A program made the position numbers and the translations under genes. Of a stretch of 64,000 bases of DNA, positions 1-12,683 are shown one piece after another. Origin of the DNA: Trichosporon coremiiforme (taxonomy: Eukaryota; Basidiomycota; Tremellomycetes; Trichosporonales; Trichosporonaceae); contig BCJJ01000005.1 of assembly GCA_039545355.1 (NCBI GenBank), positions 619,008-683,007 on the forward strand, read 5' to 3'. The notes beneath the pieces were generated by a model that was given only the letters and a program-made list of their open reading frames with translations, made no database searches and was not told the DNA's origin. Each line of letters opens with the position of its first letter. The stretch's first letter is position 1.

Positions 1-1951
1 TGGCGCTCAGACCGTGCCGGACTTTGCTCTGCATCGCTTGTCATGTTCTGCCGTCCAAGTCCGACGGCCCACTATGTGGATCTTGGCTGGGGGCGGCGCA
101 AGGCATGCACATTGTCCGAGGCCCGAGGCGGTCCTGGTTCGGGACTGCAGACGCCGAGGACGTGAGCGCGCAGGCGTAAGCGAGCCTGCATTTTCCTTAT
201 TCCGCTCTCATCCGTGATCCTGGCCGTGTCCTGGTACTCCTGGCACTCCTGGTATGCTGGCTAGCAAGACCTACTATGATGCGCCATTGTGCACTGCGCC
301 GACCACTGGCCTCTAGTAGTCTTTGCTTCTTATTGTCTTGTCACATGTCGTCGGGCGTGCTGGCATGCGATGGAAACGATGCTCCCCAGAATCGCCAGCG
401 GCGTTCGGCACAGCCGGCAGAGCTCGGTGTCGCTGTTGCGACCTCCGGTGTCCGGAGTACCCCCACCATGTGTGCGTGTGAGCATGTGCAGCCCCACAGC
501 CCGAGTTTGGATCATTGTCCCAAGACCGAGTTTGAGCCGTGTGTCATTGGCCAGGCATTTCAGAGTTCTTCCCGGAGCTCCATCAAGCTGTGCGCTACGG
601 GGATGGTCTCGGGACTTCGGTGGCGCGCATGTGCAAGGTGAATGCATGACGCCTCAAGCCTCGTAGATCCGATCTCACGGGCTGTTCTTTGTCCGAGGTC
701 GCCGAGTGGGCCGGCCGCCTCATTCCCCATGCCGCCACCACACCCGCACTTGTTGACTGGATCGCTCGAGTGGGACGTACTGCGAGTGCTTCTGTTTGGC
801 CCTTCCCGCGCTGTGTAACCGTGTGCTGTGACTGCATGCTGACATGCGTTCTCCTTGCAAATCATTGCTCACCTACCCCTATCTCCCATGGCATCTGCTT
901 CGCCCGTCGCCTTGATCGCCGTCGACGTCCGTCCGACCTGTCCGTCATTTACGCACGGCGACTCGTTTTAATTTGACGACCGACGATCGCTCGATCCCCG
1001 CCGACCCACCCAACGCTCACGGTCACCCCTCACCTCGCTTGGTCGACTTGCGTTTCCGCCCGGCTCCACTTTTGTCTGGCCCCACTCGCTGTGAACTCTA
1101 CGCGGTTTGTTCCATTGACTGGTGGCTCGTCACGGTGTGTGTGTGGTGAATGTGCGGACGTGTGCATTCCGTGCGTTGGATCTGCGGCGACGTAACAAAA
1201 ACACAAACGACGATCGGTGCGGACTCTGGCTGCTCGGTGGTGCCGATTAAACGCCGTTGTGACTGCCATTATCTTTGCTTGATCGCATGGTGGCGAACAC
1301 GCTGGTTGGCTGCGTATGCTGTGCCCTGGTGCCCTTGGTGCCCTGGTGCCGTCATCTGGGACCGAACGAATGCTTGTTGTGCTTGGATGTGTGTCGATTC
1401 CTCGCTACCTACTACTACCTGGCTACTTCCGCTGGCTATTCCTGTCCTCTAATCCGGGAATCGTAATCCTAAAAACAAATCTCGAAATTGGCGCGTCCCC
1501 GGCCCCCACGTCCTCTGATCGTCCGCCTGGCTGTTTATCCTCTGCTCTTCCGCCTCGCCCGACCGACGCACCCCTTCCTCTGACCACCCTCACTGCACCC
1601 TCACCTCCCCTCATCCCTCACCCTTGGCCCCTCATTCATGGTCCCTCACCCTGTCTCCCCCTACCCTGCCCTGCGCCTCCCCTGCTGCCCTGCATCTGCC
1701 TTCACACTCCCCTTCCCTGCCTTCATGCCCTCTTCTGCCCCCTCACACTTTGTCTCCTGATCGACACTCGGGCACTTGGTTCATCGGTTCTTACATCCAT
1801 CCTCTTGCCACCTCAACATCCACAACCACACCTTTCTTCCCCACCATCCTACATCCACCGACCCATCGACCATCGCATCCGTCACGTACACATCTCAGCC
1901 TCACCACCAGCTCCGGCCACCGCGCCCGACATCTGCCAACCGCCGCCGACC
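1..1951. other. 5' flank and C/T-rich leader of the zinc-finger gene
   Basis: No convincing gene is seen in this stretch. The last 400 bases (about 1550-1950) are strongly C/T-rich on the plus strand, a composition repeated before most genes in this window and typical of fungal core promoters and 5' leaders. The reading frame of the downstream zinc-finger gene stays open back to 1316, but the upstream part encodes only Pro/Leu/Thr-rich residues expected from a C/T-rich leader. Confidence 0.6.
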
Positions 1952-4382
1952 ATGCCCACCGTGGCTACCGTCGCAGCAAGACAGCAACTTCCTCACCCCA
2001 ATGCACACCTCCACGACCCAGTCGACCCGGTAGATTCGTGTTCCCCCCTCGCATCCCCCACCCACACCGCAGCATCCACCCCCCAGCAGTCGCCCCGCAG
2101 GTTCCAGTTCAGGCAGTCATCCATCCCCCCGCCGGGTGCACGTCCGCCCACTATGATCCGCAGGGCTTCCCGCTTTGACCCCATGGACACTTCTGCGTCT
2201 CCCACTAATGAAGATGACCAGCCCCACGGCGACCTGGGCTCGAGACATCCGCTCCGCAGAATACGAGAGGACGTCGTCGCTCCGCACGAGAAACAGCAGC
2301 AGCAACCACCGTCTCGGCAGGACTCGGGTGAGAGTGTTAGTCTCCCTGGCATCAAGGCTCTCCTCAATGTCGCGGACCAACCTCCCCTCCTGTCCTCGCC
2401 ATTCGGCAACTCTCTGTTTTCATCTCCGACCGCCGCGTCCGCTTCATCTGCCATGTCGCCCCTCGACTCTCCCCGTTCGCGCACGTCTCGCTTCTCGTCT
2501 TTCGCCTCGTCTGAGCCTGGATGGTGGGCGCCCGATGACCGGGATCGCTCTGGTTCATTCTCAAGCGCATCTCAGCCTCGCGGATCATTCAGTCGGGGTC
2601 CGCTCAACGAGGAGCCCGACTTTAAGCGACGCCGGTCTGATCTCCCCCCTGCGCTCGAGGATGCCGATGAGATGGCGCGCTTGAAGTGGCAGGCGCAGAG
2701 CAGGAATGCTTCGTTCCCTGTCTCCGGCTCCGGCTCTGTGTCGGGCGGCTCTGGGTTTGGACATGGACTGCGCACCATGCTTTACCCTCCCATCGCGTCT
2801 GGTTCTCGTGGATCGATCTCTGGAAACCTGCCTTCGCCTTTGTCGCCCTCGATCGAGTCCCGGTTCGACAGCGAGTACCACTCGTCGTCGATGCGCAACT
2901 CGCCCATGACCGGACCGCTCGCCCGCTCTTTCGCTGAGCTTTCCGCCAACGACGGACCGTCCGACCGACGACCATCGATCCTGTCCCGGCGTTCAAACGA
3001 CTCGATACCGCCTCTGCCTTCCAGCCGCCGAGAGTCTGTCGCTAGCCTAGTGACTCCGGACGATCACCCCAGTCGCTCTTTGACACGACCCCCTTCACCT
3101 GAACCCTCCAGCAAGCAAGGCGCCCCGCGCAGGTCGTCACTTGCGGAGCTCATCATGGCGCAGAGCGGCGATGACGTCGCAATGCGCCGTTCCAAGGAGA
3201 ATCAGTATCTTTCGACCCCGCCCGTTAAGAACGGTGACCCTGGGTCTCCCAAACTGTTCCACCTCGTACCTCGACGTGAATCCACCGAGTCCGCGCTGTC
3301 GGTTCAGTCAGTGCCCGCCTTTACCGACCCGCTGTCTCCCAAGCGACTCGCTGCGCACAACGGCCGCCGAGGATCAGCAACTTCCACGCCCAAGCCTATG
3401 GTCGACATTCGGCGGTCGTCTTTCGCCTCTACAGTCGGCGGAGCGGAGGACGACGAGCTCGACGTCAAGGGCGATCCCGGAATGCACGGCATGGAGGTTC
3501 TGGCCGAGTCTGCTCGGCGCGTCGCGGACGCTGAGCGCAACAAGGCGGTTCCCAGCAACAATGCCAGCAGCAATGGCGACATGGAGTCGCCGCCGCCAAA
3601 GGCGAGCGGGTCAAGCACCGGACCCAAGTACACGTGCCAGTTCTGTCACAAGACATTCTCTCGGCCGTCGTCATTGAGGATCCACACATATTCCCGTAAG
3701 TGCCCAACTGTTTGTGTGCATCGAATTATGGCTAATGTTTCCCTTAGACACTGGTGAGCGACCCTACGTTTGCAAGGAACCGACTTGTCGACGACGGTTC
3801 TCTGTACAGTCGAACCTGAAGCGGCACGCCAAGGTTCACCAAATCCAGGCGCAGCAGGCGCAGGCTTCGCATCAGGCGCACCAGGCGCATCAGAGAAGCG
3901 TGCCGCCACCGCATCCGGGACATATGGGTGGACCGATGGGCCACCCGCCACCGCCTCCAGTGTACAATTATGCTGGGCGCCCGCCTCACCCTGGACCTCA
4001 CATGGGCCACCCGTCGATGGGCGGTCCCCCCAACGGACCAGGTCCTGGACCGGGCTACCATGGTCCGCCGCCGTTCATGAACCACCCCTACGACATGCCG
4101 CCTCACCGCGGGGGACCCGGGGGACCGGGAGGACCACCAGGTCATGGCCCACCTCGGCATGACGTAGGACCGATGCACTACCGACCTGGCCCACCGGGAC
4201 CCCCTGGGCCAGGCGGACCAGCGCCTGGTGGCAGCGCTAACACTGTCCCCAACGGTCGACGAACGGATCGGAACGGGTTCGGACCCGGTCGCGGTGGCGG
4301 GTCAGGGCCCGGAGGCGACTGGGTGACGGACGAGGAGGACGAACTCGACGACGATGTGCACTGCAAGAGGGAACCGGGATAG
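1952..4382 (+). CDS. C2H2 zinc-finger transcription factor with two fingers
   Basis: Predicted nuclear DNA-binding regulator of 792 aa in two exons (1952-3695 and 3748-4382). The 52-nt GTAAGT...TTAG intron falls inside the codon of the second zinc-ligand histidine of finger 1. Joining restores the classic linker HTGERPY. Finger 1 (residues about 560-583) is C-x2-C-x12-H-x3-H. Finger 2 (about 588-612) is C-x4-C-x12-H-x3-H. The N-terminal 550 residues are Ser/Pro-rich and disordered, with many RRxS-type sites. The C-terminal 150 residues are Gln/Ala- then Gly/Pro/His-rich and end in an acidic stretch (DEEDELDDD). The start at 1952 is the first ATG after the C/T leader; an in-frame ATG at 2153 is also possible. 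Paired fingers with the FSRPSSLRIH and FSVQSNLKRH cores occur in many basidiomycete regulators, but I cannot name the orthologue. Confidence 0.88.
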
Positions 4383-5149
4383 GTTAGCTCCCCTCGATGT
4401 ACGAGTTATAATGTTCTGCGTAGTTGCTTGTCCAGCCGCGAGCTGGCAACCTACCATTCGTACAACTATCAGTTACCTCATTAGCCATTACCATTTAGAT
4501 ATGCTAGTATTGAGTGCGAGAGCGCAGCGAGAGCTTGGACAAGAACACTGTGATAGCCGGACGCAGCGACTGAGTCAGCAATGCCGCGGATGTGCTTGGC
4601 AGGAGTGCTCCTGCAGCGGAGAGGCTCGGCGTCAACCCCGGTGAGCGAGGTCATATCACGTGCTGTTCACATGGCACGGACATAGACAGCATAGTCCGTA
4701 GTAGTGATCGGGCAAAAGCGGGACCTGATTCGTGGCCAAAAGATGGTACGACGATTTTTTTCTGACACGTCGATCCCTAAGGTGAAGTGGCCGAAAAAAT
4801 GTGGCACGACAGAATGATGAATAGGGAAGGCGCCTGAGGCCGGGTGACCCGGAGCTAGAGTGGTGATGGCACCATGGCTCAGTGGACGCGACGCGCCGCT
4901 GGGCCCGCTGGGCGCTGGCTACCCGGGCCCCTCCGGCCTCCGTACTCTGCCCAAGTGCCAGAGCAATCGCACGATTCAGGGGTAGGGAGCCAACCGCAGA
5001 ACCAACCAACGGGGGTCGGGTCGTATCATAAGCCTGTCGCATTGTACTGATTGTTACTGTTGTCGTTGCGCAGCTTAAAGTTGGTACTTGACAACTTTCC
5101 TGTTTCTTGTCTCGTTGCTCGACACTCCCGACCGACTAGACGGAACACC
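4383..5149. other. Intergenic region, ERG11 promoter
   Basis: This stretch separates the zinc-finger stop from the ERG11 start on the same strand. No gene is seen. It should hold the 3' end of the first transcript and the ERG11 promoter. The only motif I would point to is an E-box-like ATCACGTG at 4655-4662. Confidence 0.5.
4655..4662. promoter_or_regulatory. ATCACGTG E-box upstream of ERG11
   Basis: The 8-mer ATCACGTG lies about 490 bp upstream of the ERG11 start codon. CACGTG is the core site of bHLH regulators, and SREBP-type bHLH proteins, which control sterol genes in basidiomycetes, can bind ATCACGTGA-like E-boxes. A second ATCACGTG sits in ERG11 intron 3 (6499-6506). The link to sterol regulation is inference from position only. 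Confidence 0.25.
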
Positions 5150-7322
<2,173 letters not shown>

Positions 7323-8692
7323 GCGATTGCTCGCTTACTGGCCATAGTGAGCTCGTTGGTACAGCTCGCCATGTCTTACTCCATTATACCCCTAATCCAT
7401 AATAGAATGCTCGTAGATACCATCCATGCCAGGTTCTCTGCATAATCACATGGCTGCAGCACTGTGCGGGCCGGTTTGCTTGCCCGATTGCATATGGCGG
7501 GTTGCATATCAGGACAGCGCAAGTTGTGCACAGACGACAGCAATGAAATACGACGACAGAACTGCAATTTATACAGTGGGGGACGACATGGGAGCGCCAT
7601 TCCAGGGCGGATGGCCATGGCGGACGATTGGATAGCATAATCGCAGAACGACAGGGCGACACATACGCTGACCATCAGGCAAACCTGCAATGACTGTGTA
7701 AGACCAGCCCCTTGGATGAACAAGAGGGGATCGGTGCATTCGAAGCCGGTGTTGGCAGGCCGACTTAGGTTTCAAGACCGCTTACCTCCGAGAGCAAGTC
7801 GGCTAGATCACACCCCCATTTCGGCTGTCTCACTCAACATCTTACGCACTGAACTGCATGCGACGGCAACTCTCAAGTTCCACCCATCCGCCTTTTCTTT
7901 CATAGCTTAGTTGATACGTCCTGGCGACTTGGACTTGGTTACTGTACACAGCTTTGGTTGCATAACATATACAGATGAACTATTTCCCATTCTCTTCTAC
8001 TGCTTCCCGGCCTTCTTCTGCTTGAGGCGGTTGCGGGCAATGCGCTCCCTGTTAGACTCGGGTTCGCGGTAGTGTTGCTCCATCATCATCTTCTGCTTCT
8101 ACGTGATGACCTGGCCGGCGGCGACAGCAGCAGTTGCTTTTTCGCGACGGCCCTCCTCTGCTGGCGGAGATCCTGCCGTCGCGACGAGACGACGAGATCT
8201 GTGGGCTTGCTGCTGACCGGAAGTCAACTTCTCAACCGGCACACCCGCGACCAGAGCCTCGCACATCGACGAGTTATCGGCCCTGCGCTTCTCACCACGC
8301 TTCTCCTCGAAGTCGACCTCATTGGCACGGCGAGCCAGAACTTTGTGCTGGCCGTCCGTCAGGTCGGTCTGGACGGCATCGGCGGCGAGAGCAGCGTCGA
8401 GGTTGCGTTAATACTTCGCCCTGCAGCAAGAATCCAATCGATACCGCTCTCTCTCACGTGGTTGCAGGAGATAGTTCCACAGTCACTGCCAACATCAGAC
8501 CTTGTCATGCTGCTCCTGGTTACTACCGCTGGCCAGTACGTGACCCCTCGATCTGTATATCATCTTCGAAGCTCGGGGATGCAAACAAAGGAAGTGACAG
8601 AATGGCATTCGAGTTGAACATAAAACTTGATGCTACGAATTACAAGATATAGATATACTTACGACTGCTGAGATTGAAACAAAACACGCCAG
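7323..8692. other. Intergenic region between convergent ERG11 and the MFS gene, with a coding remnant
   Basis: This is the 3' space between ERG11 (plus) and the MFS transporter (minus). The only coding-like signal is the minus-strand remnant at 7997-8407, listed separately. Nothing else was recognised. Confidence 0.5.
7997..8407 (-). pseudogene. Decayed 3' gene fragment, unknown family
   Basis: On the minus strand a single frame reads from 8407 to a TAG at 7997-7999. It is broken by one in-frame TAG (8099-8101) and closed upstream by a TAA at 8408-8410. The encoded text looks like real protein: a charged helical stretch (RRANEVDFEEKRGEKRR), then after the internal stop a basic end (NRERIARNRLKQKKAGKQ) typical of a nuclear or ribosome-associated C-terminus. 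The internal stop reads TAG where CAG (Gln) would fit, so one C-to-T change could explain it. No start codon or splice sites that rescue the frame were found. It could instead be the last exon of a gene whose upstream exons I cannot see. I do not recognise the family. Confidence 0.35.
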
Positions 8693-11212
8693 CTACTCGG
8701 CTCTGGCCGTCTCCATCTCGGCCCTGTGTCTCCTGCGGCTGCGGCTCCTGCTCTTTCCCCTCTGCGTGTCCCGGCCACGCGCGCTTTCCTCGTCCGGATG
8801 CTTTCCGATACGGAGCGCAAAGCTGGACAGGAGGGCGACGGCGAGGATACCAGCGGCGCAGAGGAAGATGGCGGGTGCGTAGATGCCGACAGTGGCGGAG
8901 AAGAGGTTGGCCATGATCATGGGGGACAGGAGTGCGCTGCCGAGAGCGCTGAGCACGGCGAGTGCGCCGAAGAGGGCGCCCGCGTCGCGCTGGTTGCGGA
9001 GGAAGCCGAGCGCTAGCGAGTTGCACGCTGCGGAGCCTGGGGAGCCGAGGGTCAGGTACGCGGACGCGACGACGAAGATGACGGCCGAGTTGCCCGCGTT
9101 CAGGCCGAGGACGAGGAAACCGACGACCTCGATGAAGAGGCAGAGGCGGGTCACGGCGAGGTCCAAGCTGAGGGAGCGCTTCGGCTGGCCATGGGCCTCG
9201 GCGCGCTCTGTCGCCTCGGTCGTGGCGGCCGGCGCTCCCGCGCCCTCCGTCTCGCGGAGAAGCGGCGTTGCCTCGGTCGGCGGGGCGTTGACGGGCTCAG
9301 CAACGGAAGGGGCGGTGAACCATGGCTTGACAAAGTACATGGCAGCGGGCATGATGCCGAGCAGGACTGTGCCGCGGCACAGCGCGATGAAGGACAGATA
9401 CGGGCCGAACTGGGCCGTGCCCCAACCAAACGCGTAGAACGCGTACATGAACTTGATCTGGAGCACGCCCATGATCCAGCTGCCCAGGAAGAGCATGAAC
9501 GCCACAATCGGCAGGTTCCAGTCCCGCTTGCCGTCAATCTTCTCGGGGATCAGCACCTTGAGGGGCTCGAGGAACCAGAGGGAGCGGCGGACGAGGCGGC
9601 GCAGAGAGCCGATGGAACGGCGCACCGTCCTGTGGCGGGTGGTAGCGGCGCGGACGCGAGACCAGCCGCTGTCACCGGGAGAGGACTCGGGACCAGGCGA
9701 GACAGAGCCCATGCGCCGAGGGCCCAATCGCTCCCAGTGCATCTGTTCCTGGTCCAGCTCGCGGCGACGTTCTGCGGCCAGCTTGGCCTTCTTGGTCAGC
9801 TGGAGCCTGCTCTCGGAGGAGAGCGACTCGGGGAGAAGGAAGCGGAACAGAATCGCCGTGATGGCGTGCAGAGCTATCGAGATGTAGAATGGGAACAGAC
9901 TGTTGTAAGCATTGCTGAGTTGCTAGACGAGACGCGATACTCACATGTTGTCGCTGAGGTAGACGACGGCGGAACTTGTGGCGGGGCCAAAAAGGAGGCC
10001 GAGCATGAGCGACCCGCCGACCTGGGAGAAGACGGTCGCGCGGGAGCCTGGCGGTGTCACGTCGGAGACGTATGCGTGGATAGTCGCTGTCACCGTGCTT
10101 AAACCACCCAGGAGTCCATCAAGGATGGGACCAACGAGGAGGACGTACATCTTGCTCCGCATCAGGAGCCAGGGGTGGCTCGAAAAGTAGAGGAAGCACG
10201 CATCGTTGAGCATCAGTCCGAACGCGACGATGGCCATGATCTTGCGGCGGCCGATGCGGTCAGACACGCCGGCCCAGAAGCCAGTAGTCAAGGCGGACAG
10301 AAGACCGGCAGTCATGGTCAGGATCTTAGTCAGCTGTGCAGCGGCAGAGGCGACATTAGGGTCCTCCTTGCACAGTTTCGGGTCGATCTCGGGGTACGGG
10401 TGCGGCGAGGACGAGTTGTCGCCGTCGGGGCCGGGGGAGCCGTCGCCATGCCCGGAAGAGAGATGCTGGTTGATGTCCTTCTGGGCATCGAGGAACCACC
10501 TGGCTGCCGGAGAGAGCGGCTCGCGCGGTGTGATCGGGGCGGGCTTGCCGGGCGCCTGGATCGGAGCACCGACGTCAGGCGGGGACGCAAAGGTGAGGAT
10601 CTGGGCGCCAGTTCCCGGCATGTGGGTGTACGCCTTTGGCGCGACCTCGATGCCAGCGACAGTGTTGCTTGGCGTCCTAGGGGGATGGACGAGACACGCA
10701 ATGTCGACGATGAGCTCGGCGCGGGGCGCGGTCGTCAAGCCCATGCTGAAAGTGATACCGACGAGGAAAGGAATGACCCAGCGCGTGCTCGGTTTCCGCC
10801 AGGCTGGGCGACGGCTGATCGAGCCGTCGCGGACATTGTCCCAGTCGTCGGCGGACGCCGTACGGGGGTTCTCGGGACGCTCGTCGCCGTCCCAGTTCTC
10901 AAAGCCGGAGCCGGGCGTGCCGTCCCCGTCGGCTAGGTATCCGGTGTCAGAGATGCGGCGCTCTTCCCCCTTCGAAGTCGATCGGTTGGGAGAGAGGGAG
11001 GACCCGATCGGCCGGCTACGGGCTCGAGGAGAGCGCGAGCGATGCGAGCGGGAAGAGGTGCTGTCGGGCGTGCCGGGGCGACTCATGACGGCCCGCTCAA
11101 GCATACCCTCGTCGACCTCAATGGCCAGCGGAGTGCCCGCCGGCACATACAGGCGCTGCTGCGCTGTGGCGGACGAGCGAGAGCGGTTGTGTTCCGGCCG
11201 CTTTGGTGCCAT
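8693..11212 (-). CDS. Major facilitator superfamily transporter, TetA/MFSD14-like
   Basis: Predicted membrane transporter of about 829 aa; substrate unknown. Two exons on the minus strand: 11212-9945 and 9914-8693. A disordered, Ser/Arg-rich cytoplasmic N-terminus (residues 1-140) precedes TM1 (about 144-165). A long extracellular loop of some 130 residues follows, then the MFS signature loop GVSDRIGRRK after TM2. The central cytoplasmic loop is basic, and the tail after the last helix is RS-rich. The intron is only 30 nt if the first AG after the branch-like TAGCAAC is used, giving DNINAYNSLFPFY. An AG 15 nt further on is also in frame (45-nt intron). Large first loops and motif A of this kind occur in fungal TetA-like drug or nutrient transporters; the substrate cannot be read from sequence. 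Confidence 0.85.
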
Positions 11213-12683
11213 TGTTTACAATCCCGACCCGTGATAACGTGATCCGAAGAGTCGGAGTGGTGAGAAGCCTTCCGTCCGTCTGGCCTGTGTTCGGCGGCTT
11301 ATATGCAAGAAAGAGTTGCGATTGGGATTAGCGAGATCGGATCGGCGCTGTCATCGAGACGTGAAAGAGCGTGGGGGCGTGGGATGTTGGGAGTTGGAGC
11401 GCGGAATGCTCGGTGGTGAATCAGCGGTGTGTCGGTCTGACCGTCGGTCGCTGTCTTCCCTGCCGAAACCGCAATCGCACTAGCCTAAGTGTGCAAAGTA
11501 ATGTCGAGAGAGAACGTCGAACGTTTCAAACGTGTATGCACACTACACTTGTTGGTGCCAAGTTGTCACGGCGGCTTCACGGCGGCGTCGCTGCGGCGAT
11601 TTATCGATATCGGTCTAGCCGGGCCGAAATCGTTCGAGTGTCGGGGCGTGACTGCCGATAGCTGTGGCTTGTCCCGGCTGCGGAGGATTAAAGTCGATAA
11701 GAGATAGTGTGATACGGTAGTGATATGTGCAGAACCAAGAACGATGTCGAGCTGGAGCGCCTTAATGTCGAGATGGAGCAGCGGCTCGTGGGCGAGGAAG
11801 GGGCGGGTCTCGAAAAACGGGTCGTGTAACTGTGGTACTTTGGTACTGGTCGTCTGACGCCTGACGCGTAAGTGCAGACAGAGCGCCGAGAGCGGAGCGC
11901 AGAAGAGGAGAGGATATACACGGTACCGAGACCCACATGGGGAAGGGCGGGCAGGACGTCACTGTCGGCCGAACCCGATGGTCTTCCCCTGCGTCTGACC
12001 CCTGCCCGACGGGCCCTCGGTGGGGCTCAGCAGGGCTAGCAGGGTAGGCGAGCGGCGCGGCTCGTACGCCGATTTCGCCTTTGCTCTTGCCTTTCCCATT
12101 ATCCACGGCTGCTGCTTGGTTATAGACTCGCCAGCGTACCGCTGAAGTGCATCTGCAAGAAACGCAGAGGTCGCCGCGCACCAGCACCGAGCTCTGCGCT
12201 AAAATTGGACACTGAGCCAAGCTAGACTTGCGTCATGTGCTCTGTCCCTGATTACACTCACGCTCATCCCTCACTCTGCACACGACACCGTGCAATGCGA
12301 TCGTCACTGTTTTGATTGCGAACGTCACCATTCTGCCTCAATCCTCAGTGCAACTATCACTCAAGACACGATTCATACTTGTTCCCTCGTACACTTTACT
12401 TTCGACACACAAACAGTCTACACTGCCCGGGGTGCAATACTGGGGGCAGCGGCGCGAGCTAGCGACGCGATAGAGCCAATGTTATGTTGATTGGTTGGGT
12501 TGGTTGTTGGTTGGTGGATGCTAAATGGGCAGATATCGTGACTATGGCTTGGCTGGTACTACTTAGACCTTCCGAAGGGGAAGGAAATGAGAGAGGAAAA
12601 TGGCCCAGAAAATGAAGCAACATTGTGATTTGTCTACTCTATTATAAGGCAGCAGTGGTGGTGATACAGGTACCTGCTCAGCT
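11213..12683. other. Intergenic region, MFS promoter and CCR4 3' end
   Basis: Both flanking genes are on the minus strand. This stretch holds the upstream region of the MFS gene and the 3' untranslated region of CCR4 (nearest 12683). Short open frames here lack codon structure or homology that I can recognise. Confidence 0.5.
11298..11303 (-). promoter_or_regulatory. TATA-like element of the MFS gene
   Basis: The minus strand reads TATAAG about 86 bp upstream of the MFS start codon, a reasonable TATA position. Assignment is by sequence and spacing only. Confidence 0.3.

Noticed and set aside
1316..1951. N-terminal extension of the zinc-finger protein
   Set aside because: The frame is open, but the residues are those expected from a C/T-rich leader and the ATG at 1952 suits better.
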